Shown: one piece after another, positions 14,103 to 22,092 of the stretch
How the letters are laid out: each line of letters begins with the position of its first letter
Numbering within the stretch: position 1 is the stretch's first letter
Source: an uncultured Collinsella sp.
GTDB taxonomy: Bacteria > Actinomycetota > Coriobacteriia > Coriobacteriales > Coriobacteriaceae
Assembly: GCA_905210085.1 (NCBI GenBank)
Contig: CAJLVJ010000014.1
Location: 1 to 37,016 of the forward strand
Reading direction: 5' to 3'
Length of the DNA stretch: 37,016 nucleotides
Translations under genes and position numbers: made by a program
The notes under the pieces: generated by a model
The model's database searches: none
What the model was told of the DNA's origin: nothing
What the model saw: only the letters and a program-made list of their open reading frames with translations

Positions 14103-16402
14103 GTGCGACCGAGCGCGAGCATGTGATGCCACCGCGCCCATTGATGCCGTGGACGATAGCCCTTTGTGCCGGCTTGTGTGCGAGCTGTGGGTTAGTGCTT
14201 AACATGGCGGCCGATGCGCTGCTGGGAGAGCGGGCGGCGCCCGTCACATTGCTTATGGCCATTCCCGTTGCGGCAGCAGGGTGCATCGTATTGGCTCGGT
14301 CCTGCATGCGCCTTGTGCGGTGGAGGCGATGGCTGTATGCCGCGGCCCTCGGCCTCGTGGCGGGAGCGGTAGTGTCCGCGGGTTGGGCGATAGGGGCGCT
14401 GCGCGCTTCGAGGGCGTTGGATAATCGGGCTGCGAGCAGTCTCGAGTTTGTTGTGTGTGGCGACCCGTCCATCAATGACGGTGCGTACTCCTATACCTGT
14501 GATGCGTATGCGGGCGAAAAGCGTTTGGGTCAGGTACGGCTGTCGTGTGATCGTGAGCTTGGCGCCGGTTCGCATGTACGTGCTATCGGTCGAATTTCGC
14601 GCTTTGAGAATGATGCGTATGGGCGCTCACGCGTGCTTCGGGGCGAGCTTCGAAAGGCTAAAGTCGTCCGGTTGGTATCGATCGACGAGGGCCCTCCAGG
14701 CCCGTTGTCTTGGCTTCGAAACGAGCTCCTTGCCGTTATCGCGCCCGCGACCGACCCAGCGCGCTCGCTCATCGCCGGCGTTGTCTGTGGGCGCTCGTCC
14801 GAGCTGCGCGCCCAGCCTGCGGGCGAATGGTTTTCGGTAACGGGCACCGCACATCTCATCGCCGTTTCGGGCAGTCATCTTGCCATCGTGGGGTTTGTGA
14901 TTGAGAGTGCCCTGCAAAAGACGCGTCTCTCTCGTGGGCTTCAGCGGGGGCTGTTGGTGCTGGCCCTCGCTGCCTATGCCGTTTTTACTGGCGCTTCGCC
15001 CTCGGCCGTGCGCGCGTGCTCTATGGTGGCGGCGTCGCTTGTCGCCAACGGCGCCGGGCGTCGTCGGCATGGCCTCTCGGCTCTATTTTTGACCATGGTA
15101 ATCTTTGTGTTGCTCCGGCCGACAGTACTGTTCGAGATGGGTTTTCAGCTATCGTGCGCCAGTGTCTTTGCCATCCTTTGTTTTTGCCCCTACGCTACCT
15201 ACGCCTTGGGCGAGCTGAGTGTGCCACCGGGCCTCGCCAGTATTTTGTCCGTCACGCTGTGCTCGCAGCTGGCGACACTTCCCGTAACCATTCCCGCATT
15301 TGGGACGTTTTCACTCATTGCCCCGCTTGCAAATGCCGTGATCGGTCCGGTGATAAGCATGCTGCTCGCTGTATCGGTTGTGTTGGTGCCCTGCTCGCTT
15401 GTGCCGCTGCTGCGTCACGGGGCGCTCGTGGTGCCCATGATTGTCGCTCGCTGCGCTCTGTTCTTTGAACAGCTCTTTGCCGCCGTTCCGGGCGCATCCG
15501 TTAGCGTGCCGCCCGATACGCTCTTGGTATACGTGGTGCCGTTTGCGCTGGCGGTCCTCTTGGTCTGGTGGCCACGCCCCCGCGTGCGGCCCATGGCAGT
15601 GGGGCTGCTGTGTTTGATGCTTGCTGCGGGGGTTCCGTATGTCTATTGGGATCGATGTGTGCCGCCTTCGGTAACGGTCCTCGATGTTGGTCAGGCCGAT
15701 GCGATTCTGGTTCGCCAAGGCAGCGCTGTGGCGCTCGTCGACTGTGGGCTCGATGACCGCGTGGTGTCGGCGTTGGTTCGCAACAATGTCCACCATATCG
15801 ACGCCGTCTTCGTGACGCATTGGGATGAAGACCATTGGGGTGGTCTTCCCGATGTGCTCGATCAGTTTTCGGTTGGATCCATTGCGGTTGCAGCGGATGC
15901 GCTGGACGGCGCGCCTTCTGAGGTCCTAAATCGCCCCGGCGTAACGTATCGGCAGGTGGCCCGCGGAGACACGGTCGATATCGGCGCATTTCGGGCTCGT
16001 GTGATGTGGCCGTTTGACACAGTGGATGGCGAGGGCAATGAGGACTCGCTTGTCTTGCTGCTCTCCTATGCTCGGGAAGGCAAGAGCCTGCGTATGCTCC
16101 TCACTGGTGATGCCGAACTCGATCAGGAGCGCGAGTTTGTACAGGAGGTGGGCGATATCGATGTGCTTAAGCTGGGACATCACGGCTCAAAAGTTTCCGT
16201 CGACACAGAGCTGCTGGAAACGCTTAAGCCCGAGCTCTCTATCGCGAGTGCGGGCGAGGGCAACCGCTACGGCCATCCATCCGATGCCTGTATCGATGCC
16301 GTTCGCGATGCGGGCGGCGCGTTCGCATGCACTATCGAACAAGGAGACATTACCGTCTCGCCGACCGCAACCGGTTTTGCCATGCGATGTCAGCGACCGT
16401 GA
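14099..16402 (+). CDS. comEC: ComEC/Rec2 DNA uptake channel
   Basis: A 767-residue polytopic membrane protein that carries single-stranded DNA into the cell during transformation. It has N-terminal membrane helices and an extracytoplasmic DUF4131/OB-like part to about residue 250. The central Competence domain has many hydrophobic helices (GTAHLIAVSGSHLAIVGFV is its typical opening). A C-terminal metallo-beta-lactamase-like domain has THWDEDHWGGL at about 573-583 and LGHHGSK later. The ATG at 14099 overlaps the comEA stop; an in-frame TTG at 14087 is less likely. No strong ribosome site is seen, so coupling to comEA is inferred. The protein has all three expected parts and shows no frameshift. 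Confidence 0.94.
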   Translation: MSATEREHVMPPRPLMPWTIALCAGLCASCGLVLNMAADALLGERAAPVTLLMAIPVAAAGCIVLARSCMRLVRWRRWLYAAALGLVAGAVVSAGWAIGALRASRALDNRAASSLEFVVCGDPSINDGAYSYTCDAYAGEKRLGQVRLSCDRELGAGSHVRAIGRISRFENDAYGRSRVLRGELRKAKVVRLVSIDEGPPGPLSWLRNELLAVIAPATDPARSLIAGVVCGRSSELRAQPAGEWFSVTGTAHLIAVSGSHLAIVGFVIESALQKTRLSRGLQRGLLVLALAAYAVFTGASPSAVRACSMVAASLVANGAGRRRHGLSALFLTMVIFVLLRPTVLFEMGFQLSCASVFAILCFCPYATYALGELSVPPGLASILSVTLCSQLATLPVTIPAFGTFSLIAPLANAVIGPVISMLLAVSVVLVPCSLVPLLRHGALVVPMIVARCALFFEQLFAAVPGASVSVPPDTLLVYVVPFALAVLLVWWPRPRVRPMAVGLLCLMLAAGVPYVYWDRCVPPSVTVLDVGQADAILVRQGSAVALVDCGLDDRVVSALVRNNVHHIDAVFVTHWDEDHWGGLPDVLDQFSVGSIAVAADALDGAPSEVLNRPGVTYRQVARGDTVDIGAFRARVMWPFDTVDGEGNEDSLVLLLSYAREGKSLRMLLTGDAELDQEREFVQEVGDIDVLKLGHHGSKVSVDTELLETLKPELSIASAGEGNRYGHPSDACIDAVRDAGGAFACTIEQGDITVSPTATGFAMRCQRP

Positions 16403-16410
16403 TGCTGCCG

Positions 16411-16440
16411 TTGGCGCGGGACCAACCCGTGGGCTAGAAT
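16411..16440 (+). promoter_or_regulatory. Promoter of holA
   Basis: -35 TTGGCG (16411-16416), 18-bp spacer, -10 TAGAAT (16435-16440). It lies just past the comEC stop and 40 bp before the holA ATG, so holA probably has its own start. Confidence 0.5.
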
Positions 16441-16480
16441 GGCACGGTACGAACACGAGATCCTGCGGGAGGGGAGCGCA

Positions 16481-17443
16481 ATGTCCGAAACCGGTCTGCT
16501 GCCGGCATATCTGATCGTCGGTACCGATGGGGTCAAGCGCGACCACGCCGTCTCGCGTATGAAAGCTCGCTTGGAAAAGTCGGGTATGGTTGAGTTCAAC
16601 CTCGATGAACGTGACATGACGAAAGATCCCGATATTGAGTCGATCATCGGCTCGCTCAATACCTTTCCCATGGGCAGCGAGTTTCGCCTGGTGATCCTCG
16701 ACGGCTGCTCCAAGCTTGCCAAGGCGGTCTCGGAACCGCTTGTCGAGTACCTCGCAAGTCCCAGCCCCACGACGGTCTGTCTCATTATTGCCGACTCACT
16801 TGCCAAGAATACGCGCCTGTATAAGGCAATCGCCAAGATCGACAAGAAGGCTATCGTCGATTGTTCGGGTACCAAGCGCTGGGAACTGCCGCGCCGCGTT
16901 CAGCAGATGGCGACGCAGCGCGGTAAGTCCATCTCGACAGCTGCTGCCGAGGAGCTCGTCTCGCGCTCGGGCGAGAACACCCGCATGCTCGATAACGACT
17001 TGGCCAAGCTTGCCCAGATGGTCGAGGCGCCGCAAATTGAGCTTGCCGATGTGGAGCGCTGGATCGTGCGCACGGCCGAAGTTCAGCCCTGGGACTTTCT
17101 CAACGCAGTGTCGGCCCGCGATATGCGCCGCTCGCTTGAGCTCTTTGGGCTGCTGCCCGCCAAGAGCTATGTGTGGACCTACACGCTGCTATGCGGTCGC
17201 ATCCGCGAGTTGATCGTCGCCAAGGCGCTCGACTCTCGTGGGCAGGGCCGCGAGCTTGCCGCGACGCTCAAGCTCCAGTCTTGGCAGGTCAAAAATCACC
17301 TGACCTGGGCACGCCGCTTTTCGATGGGGGAGCTTGTCGCTGCGCTCGAGGGCGCGGTCGATGTGGAGCTCGCACTGAAGGGTTCTGCCGATTCGGAGAC
17401 CGTGTTTTTGCTCTGGATTACGAACATCTTGAGAAAATCGTGA
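16481..17443 (+). CDS. holA: DNA polymerase III delta subunit
   Basis: A 320-residue clamp-loader subunit that opens the beta clamp. The N-terminal AAA+-like region (LLPAYLIVGTDGVKRDHAVSRM) lacks a functional Walker A, as is normal for delta. The C-terminal part (RWIVRTAEVQPWDFLNAV) fits the helical collar domain. I chose ATG 16481 because GGGAGGGGAG lies just upstream; 14 extra codons to 16439 would overlap the candidate promoter. comEC-holA-rpsT is a common neighbourhood in Gram-positives. Confidence 0.92.
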   Translation: MSETGLLPAYLIVGTDGVKRDHAVSRMKARLEKSGMVEFNLDERDMTKDPDIESIIGSLNTFPMGSEFRLVILDGCSKLAKAVSEPLVEYLASPSPTTVCLIIADSLAKNTRLYKAIAKIDKKAIVDCSGTKRWELPRRVQQMATQRGKSISTAAAEELVSRSGENTRMLDNDLAKLAQMVEAPQIELADVERWIVRTAEVQPWDFLNAVSARDMRRSLELFGLLPAKSYVWTYTLLCGRIRELIVAKALDSRGQGRELAATLKLQSWQVKNHLTWARRFSMGELVAALEGAVDVELALKGSADSETVFLLWITNILRKS

Positions 17444-17492
17444 TGATACCTGCCTATTTGACAAATTCGTTCTATCCCTTTGAGGGGGAGCG

Positions 17493-17501
17493 TGCTATAG
17501 T
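17493..17501 (+). promoter_or_regulatory. Extended -10 promoter of rpsT
   Basis: TGCTATAGT, identical to the extended -10 of rpmB. It lies about 75 bp before the rpsT start codon. The TTGACA at 17458-17463 is 32 bp away, too far to be its -35. Confidence 0.5.
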
Positions 17502-17511
17502 AGGCGCTTGC

Positions 17512-17549
17512 ATGACCTCACCGTGTCTCAGAGGTGTCATACATTTTTT
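17512..17549 (+). promoter_or_regulatory. Stem-loop and T run in the rpsT leader
   Basis: ATGACCTC (17512-17519) can pair with 17531-17540 around a two-base bulge, and TTTTTT follows at 17544-17549. This resembles a small intrinsic terminator inside the leader, a possible attenuator for S20 control. The stem is short, so the call is tentative. Confidence 0.4.
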
Positions 17550-17576
17550 GCAAGGAACTCGAAAGGAACTCCAGAA

Positions 17577-17843
17577 GTGGCAAACATCAAGTCTCAGAAG
17601 AAGCGTATCCGCACCAATGAGGCAGCTCGCATGCGTAACAAGGCTGTCAAGTCCGAGCTCAAGACGCTGACCAAGCACGTTCAGTCCGCCGTCGCCGAGG
17701 GCGACGCCGAGAAGGCCCAGGCTGCCCTCAAGACCGTCACCAAGCGTCTCGACATGGCTGCCGCCAAGCATGTTATCCACAAGAACCAGGCTTCCAACCG
17801 TAAGTCCGGTCTTGCCAAGCTCGTGAACAGCATCAACGCCTAA
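17577..17843 (+). CDS. rpsT: 30S ribosomal protein S20 (bS20)
   Basis: An 88-residue, lysine-rich small-subunit protein starting with ANIKSQKKRIRTNEAAR after a GTG start codon. The GTG at 17577 is set by AAAGGA eight bases upstream and by the family's N-terminus; the open frame starting at 17508 is a leader shadow. It is transcribed alone, with its own promoter and a strong terminator before lepA. Confidence 0.96.
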   Translation: MANIKSQKKRIRTNEAARMRNKAVKSELKTLTKHVQSAVAEGDAEKAQAALKTVTKRLDMAAAKHVIHKNQASNRKSGLAKLVNSINA

Positions 17844-17877
17844 GTTGTAAATTTCACACCACACAGATTACGCGCAT

Positions 17878-17914
17878 AAATGGAGCCTGTTTTATGGAAC
17901 AGGCTCCATTTTTT
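17878..17914 (+). terminator. Intrinsic terminator of rpsT
   Basis: A perfect 14-bp stem (17878-17891 with 17898-17911, 6-nt loop) ends in TTTTTT (17909-17914). It is one of the strongest terminators in the window and sits immediately before the lepA promoter. Confidence 0.93.
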
Positions 17915-17919
17915 GTACC

Positions 17920-17932
17920 GCTCGGGTAAGAT
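17920..17932 (+). promoter_or_regulatory. Candidate -10 region of lepA, seven bases before its ATG
   Basis: GCTCGGGTAAGAT ends in a TAAGAT hexamer at 17927-17932. Starting 7-8 bases later would put the first mRNA base at or next to the lepA ATG (17940). The same GCTCGGGTA precedes the -10 candidate of the first dnaJ-like gene (22038-22050). Confidence 0.4.
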
Positions 17933-17939
17933 AGTCCGC

Positions 17940-19751
17940 ATGAATACTTCAATTGACATTTCCCACATCCGCAACTTCTCGATCGTTGCGCACATCGACC
18001 ATGGCAAGTCCACGATCAGTGACCGTATCCTCGAGCTCACCCATACCGTCGACGAGCGCGACATGGAGTCGCAGCTGCTCGACACCATGGATATCGAGCG
18101 CGAGCGCGGCATCACGATCAAGTCCAACGCCGTTCGCGTCTCCTACGACGCCGACGATGGCGAGACGTATCAGTTCAACCTGATCGATACACCGGGCCAC
18201 GTGGACTTTACCTATGAGGTCTCGCGTTCGCTGGCAGCCTGCGAGGGCGCGGTGCTCGTCGTCGACGCCACGCAGGGTGTCGAGGCGCAGACCGTCTCCA
18301 ACGCGACGCTCGCCATGAACGCCAACCTGGATATCGTGCCCGCCATCAACAAGATTGACCTTCCCTCTGCACACCCCGACGAGGTCAAGACCGAGATTGA
18401 GGATGACCTGGCCATTCCTGCCGACGATGCCGTATGCGTATCGGGCAAGACCGGCGAGGGCATTCACGATTTGCTGGAGTCTATCGTCTTCTTGATCTCG
18501 CCGCCCAAAGGCGATGTGAACGCGCCGCTCAAGGCGCTCATCCTGGACTCGTATTTTGATGAGTACCGAGGCGTCGTTGCCACGGTCCGCGTGTTTGACG
18601 GCTCCATCAAGAAGGGCGATACCCTTCGTATGATGCAGGCAGAAGGTGACTTTTTGGTCGACGGCGTGGGCGTCAAGCGTCCCGCCGAGACTCCGGTCGA
18701 TGCGCTGACGGTCGGCGAGGTGGGCTACGTGGTCACGGGCCTGAAGGACCCCGAGGCTGTTCGCGTGGGCGACACCCTTACCTGGGCGTCGAATCCCTGC
18801 CCCGAGCCGCTTCCGGGCTACCGCGAGGCCAAGCCCATGGTCTACACGGGCCTGTTCCCGATCGACAACAAGGATTACGAGAACTTGCGCGACGCTCTCG
18901 ATAAACTGCACGTCAACGACCCGTCGTTGGTGTGGGAGCCCGAGACCTCGGTGGCGCTCGGCTTTGGTTTCCGCGTGGGCTTCTTGGGCCTGCTACATAT
19001 GGAGGTCGTTAAGGAGCGTCTGGAGCGCGAGTTCAATCTGGACCTCATTGCCACGAGCCCTTCGGTGGACTATCACGTCTATAAGACCGACGGTGAGATG
19101 ATTGATGTCCGCAGCCCGCAGGATCTGCCCGAGGCTACGCGCATCGAGCGCATCGAGGAGCCTTACCTCAAGGCCAAGATTATCTGCCCGCCCGAGTATA
19201 CGGGCGCCGTCATGCAGCTCGCTATCGAGCACCGCGGCATTACAACCGACATGATCCATCTCACGAGCAAATCGGTCGAGATGCGCTTCGACATGCCGCT
19301 CGCGGAGCTCATCCTGGACTTCTTTGACCAGCTCAAGAGCCGCACCAAGGGCTATGCCTCGCTCGACTATGAGTTTAACGAGTATCGTCCCTCCGAGCTC
19401 GTCAAGCTCGATATCCTGCTTTCGGGCGACGAGGTGGACGCGCTTTCGTTTATCGTGCACAAGGATAAGGCCTATGGCCTGGCCCGTGGCCTGTGCGACA
19501 AGCTCAAGGAAATCATTCCGCGTCAGCTGTTCGAGGTGCCTATTCAGGGCGCCATCGGCAACAAGATCATCGCCCGCTCCACCGTCAAGGCACGCCGCAA
19601 GGATGTTTTGGCCAAGTGCTATGGTGGCGATATCTCGCGTAAGCGCAAGCTGCTCGAGAAGCAGAAAGAGGGCAAGAAGCGCATGAAAGCCATCGGTTCG
19701 GTCGAGGTCCCGCAGGAGGCCTTTATGGCGATCCTCAAGGTAGACGAGTAA
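17940..19751 (+). CDS. lepA: Elongation factor 4 (LepA, ribosomal back-translocase)
   Basis: A 603-residue translational GTPase that acts on stalled or mis-translocated ribosomes and in initiation or assembly. G-motifs are AHIDHGKS at 17-24, DTPGHVDF, and NKIDLP. The LepA-specific C-terminal domain (KVKARRKDVLAKCYGGDISRKRKLLEKQKEGKKRMK-type end) is present. The ATG at 17940 matches the family start; the extra 20 codons upstream run through the terminator. No Shine-Dalgarno sequence precedes it. dusB follows after four bases. Confidence 0.96.
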   Translation: MNTSIDISHIRNFSIVAHIDHGKSTISDRILELTHTVDERDMESQLLDTMDIERERGITIKSNAVRVSYDADDGETYQFNLIDTPGHVDFTYEVSRSLAACEGAVLVVDATQGVEAQTVSNATLAMNANLDIVPAINKIDLPSAHPDEVKTEIEDDLAIPADDAVCVSGKTGEGIHDLLESIVFLISPPKGDVNAPLKALILDSYFDEYRGVVATVRVFDGSIKKGDTLRMMQAEGDFLVDGVGVKRPAETPVDALTVGEVGYVVTGLKDPEAVRVGDTLTWASNPCPEPLPGYREAKPMVYTGLFPIDNKDYENLRDALDKLHVNDPSLVWEPETSVALGFGFRVGFLGLLHMEVVKERLEREFNLDLIATSPSVDYHVYKTDGEMIDVRSPQDLPEATRIERIEEPYLKAKIICPPEYTGAVMQLAIEHRGITTDMIHLTSKSVEMRFDMPLAELILDFFDQLKSRTKGYASLDYEFNEYRPSELVKLDILLSGDEVDALSFIVHKDKAYGLARGLCDKLKEIIPRQLFEVPIQGAIGNKIIARSTVKARRKDVLAKCYGGDISRKRKLLEKQKEGKKRMKAIGSVEVPQEAFMAILKVDE

Positions 19752-19755
19752 GTCC

Positions 19756-20799
19756 ATGGCGCTTTCTGAATACTGCAAGCGGTTGCTTGGTGCCTATGCC
19801 GAGCAGCCGTTCCTTATGGCTCCCATGGCGGGCGTAACCGATCCCGCCTATCGCATTATGTGCCGCCGTCGCGGTGCCCATCTTGCCTATAGCGAGATGG
19901 TGAGCGTGGCGGGCCTTGCCTATGCCAGCAATAAGACGTGGCGCCTGGTACTGCCGGCCGATGAGGAGCAGCAGATCTGCGTGCAGCTCTTTGGCTCCAA
20001 GCCCGATCAGTTTGCGAGCGCTGTCGCTGCCGTCGAGGAGCGTGTGGGCGATCGCCTGTCGCTGATCGATATCAACATGGCCTGCCCGGCTCGCAAGGTC
20101 GTCACCAAGGGCGAGGGCTCGGCGCTTATGCGTGCGCCCGAGCTGGCAGAGCAGATCGTCGAGGCGGCGGTGGGTGCGGCGCACGTGCCCGTGACCGTCA
20201 AGATTCGCAAGGGCTTTTATGCCGAGGATCGCAATGCCGCGACATTTGCCCAGATGCTTGAGGGTGCAGGGGCTGCCGCAGTCGCCGTGCATGGTCGCTG
20301 TGCCACGCAGCTCTATACGGGTCAGGCCGATTGGTCGGTCGTCGATGAGGTCGCAGATGCCGTCGAGATTCCTGTGATCGGTTCGGGCGATGTTTTCTCG
20401 GCCGAGGATGCCGCGGAGCATCTGCGCAACTCGGGTGCCAGCGCGGTGTTTATCGCGCGCGGTATCTATGGCAACCCCTGGGTGTTCGGCGATGCCCGCG
20501 CCCTTGCACTGGACGCCACGCCAGTGCCGTCTCGCTCCTCATGCGAGCGCCTGGATGCCCTGCGCGAGCATCTGACGCTCACGCACGAGCTGTTGCCGCT
20601 CATGTCGCGTGCCCGCACGTACGCAAGCTGGTATCTAAAGGGCATGCCCCATGCTGCCGCCTGGCGCGCTCAGGTGGTGCGTTGCTCCACATACGAGGAG
20701 TTCATGGCACTGGTCGATGATATCGAGCACGATGTGGTGGCCTGCGAGGCCGCACTTGCCGCCGGCGAGTCGGTGCCCGCTCATCCGCTGGAGGCCTAA
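19756..20799 (+). CDS. dusB: tRNA-dihydrouridine synthase
   Basis: A 347-residue FMN enzyme that reduces uridines in the D-loop of tRNA. It has a TIM-barrel with MAPMAGVTDPAYR near the N-terminus, the catalytic cysteine C110 in NMACPARK (the family usually has NMGCPA), VKIRKGF and VAVHGR for substrate and FMN, and GSGDVFSAEDA. I use dusB as the closest name because bacterial Gram-positive enzymes group there; the exact target uridine is not shown by the sequence. It lies four bases after lepA and just before hemW. Confidence 0.92.
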   Translation: MALSEYCKRLLGAYAEQPFLMAPMAGVTDPAYRIMCRRRGAHLAYSEMVSVAGLAYASNKTWRLVLPADEEQQICVQLFGSKPDQFASAVAAVEERVGDRLSLIDINMACPARKVVTKGEGSALMRAPELAEQIVEAAVGAAHVPVTVKIRKGFYAEDRNAATFAQMLEGAGAAAVAVHGRCATQLYTGQADWSVVDEVADAVEIPVIGSGDVFSAEDAAEHLRNSGASAVFIARGIYGNPWVFGDARALALDATPVPSRSSCERLDALREHLTLTHELLPLMSRARTYASWYLKGMPHAAAWRAQVVRCSTYEEFMALVDDIEHDVVACEAALAAGESVPAHPLEA

Positions 20800-20801
20800 C
20801 G

Positions 20802-22034
20802 GTGGCCGTTACCGCGCTGTACGTGCATGTGCCGTTTTGCGCCCAAAAATGCCGGTACTGTGACTTTGACTCACGCAGTTTTGCTCCGTGCAACATGAGC
20901 GTTGCGCTCGATACCTATTTTGAGCAGTTGTATGCGCGTCTCGATGCCTTTGGCGACGCAGGCGCGCTTGCACAGATTCGCACCGTCTATGTTGGCGGCG
21001 GCACGCCGTCGCTGGCGGGGGAGCGTCTGGTAGAACTTGCCCGGCGTATCTCTGCGTGGTGCAGGCCTGTTGAGTTTACCTGTGAGGCCAATCCTGAGTC
21101 GCTGACCGCCGAGCTTGCCGCTGCACTTGCCAAGGTTGGTGTCACACGCGTCTCTCTGGGCGTGCAAACGCTCGATAACACCGAACTTACCGCTATCGGC
21201 CGTATTCACGATGCCGATCGGGCGCTCGCCGCCATCGCGACAGTCAAGACCGCTGGGCTTGACGTGTCGTGCGACCTTATGTGCGGACTTCCCGGGCAGA
21301 CCGCAGCGAGTTGGAAGCGCACGCTCGATGGCGTGCTGGTGGCGGCGCCGCATCATGTGTCGGTGTACCCGCTCACGCTCGAGGAGGCCACGCCGCTCTA
21401 CCTCATGGCGTGTCGCGACGAGTCGCTCGAGCCCGACGAGGATTTTCAGGCCGCCTGCATGGATATGGCACGCGAGCTCCTGGGTGCGGCCGGTTATCAC
21501 CCCTATGAGGTGGCGAGCTATGCGCTCGACGGCCATGAGTGCGCCCATAACATTGCCTACTGGACCGGACGGGGCTACCTGGGCCTGGGTCGTTCTGCCG
21601 CGGGCATGCTCGACGCCGAGGATTTCGACCGTCTTGCAGGTTTGTTCCCCGGCGTGTCTTCTCGAGGCGATGCGCACCGCGTGCGTCTGGTGCAACGCGA
21701 CGATGACGCGACGGCGTTCGAGGCCGAACATCTGTCGCAGCGCGAGGCTGCGGCCGAAGACCTGATGCTCGCCTGTCGCATGACGCGCGGTGTCGCGTCC
21801 GACCTGTTGGTTCGCGCGGCTCGTGTCATCCCGGCCGATGAGCTGGCAGCTGCCTGCGATCGCGCACTCGAATTGGGTCTTGCCACTTGGGTGCCTGAGA
21901 CGCTCGGGGTCCATGAGGGACCCTTCACTTCGGCAGATGTCGTCGCGGGTCATGTTCGAGCTCGTCTGGCGCCGACCCACCTGGGCTGGCTCGATGGAAA
22001 TGTTCTGTTCGAGCTGTTTTGGGATCTAGCTTAG
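20802..22034 (+). CDS. hemW: Radical SAM heme chaperone HemW
   Basis: A 410-residue radical SAM protein formerly annotated as oxygen-independent coproporphyrinogen oxidase. The cluster motif C13-x3-C17-x2-C20 (VPFCAQKCRYCDF) is intact and VYVGGGTPS follows. HemW-type proteins carry one CxxxCxxC and lack the fourth cysteine of HemN (CxxxCxxCxC), as here, where phenylalanine-containing DF follows. In E. coli and Lactococcus it binds and delivers heme. The GTG at 20802 has GGAGG seven bases upstream. No heme biosynthesis gene is nearby; the usual neighbours lepA and dnaJ are. Confidence 0.92.
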   Translation: MAVTALYVHVPFCAQKCRYCDFDSRSFAPCNMSVALDTYFEQLYARLDAFGDAGALAQIRTVYVGGGTPSLAGERLVELARRISAWCRPVEFTCEANPESLTAELAAALAKVGVTRVSLGVQTLDNTELTAIGRIHDADRALAAIATVKTAGLDVSCDLMCGLPGQTAASWKRTLDGVLVAAPHHVSVYPLTLEEATPLYLMACRDESLEPDEDFQAACMDMARELLGAAGYHPYEVASYALDGHECAHNIAYWTGRGYLGLGRSAAGMLDAEDFDRLAGLFPGVSSRGDAHRVRLVQRDDDATAFEAEHLSQREAAAEDLMLACRMTRGVASDLLVRAARVIPADELAAACDRALELGLATWVPETLGVHEGPFTSADVVAGHVRARLAPTHLGWLDGNVLFELFWDLA

Positions 22035-22037
22035 GTC

Positions 22038-22050
22038 GCTCGGGTAGAAT
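22038..22050 (+). promoter_or_regulatory. Candidate -10 region before the dnaJ pair
   Basis: GCTCGGGTAGAAT ends in TAGAAT (22045-22050), 42 bp before the first dnaJ-like ATG. No convincing -35. No CIRCE-type inverted repeat (HrcA operator) is visible here. Confidence 0.4.
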
Positions 22051-22092
22051 TACCGGAATATATACGCTGCTGTGAGCAGGAGGTTGCCGCGC

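Noticed and set aside
17458..17501. TTGACA at 17458-17463 as the -35 of rpsT.
   Set aside because: The distance to the TATAGT at 17496-17501 is 32 bp, twice the normal spacer; the extended -10 is a better explanation.
22035..22092. CIRCE/HrcA operator before the dnaJ pair.
   Set aside because: No TTAGCACTC-N9-GAGTGCTAA-like inverted repeat is visible in this gap or in 23197-23277.
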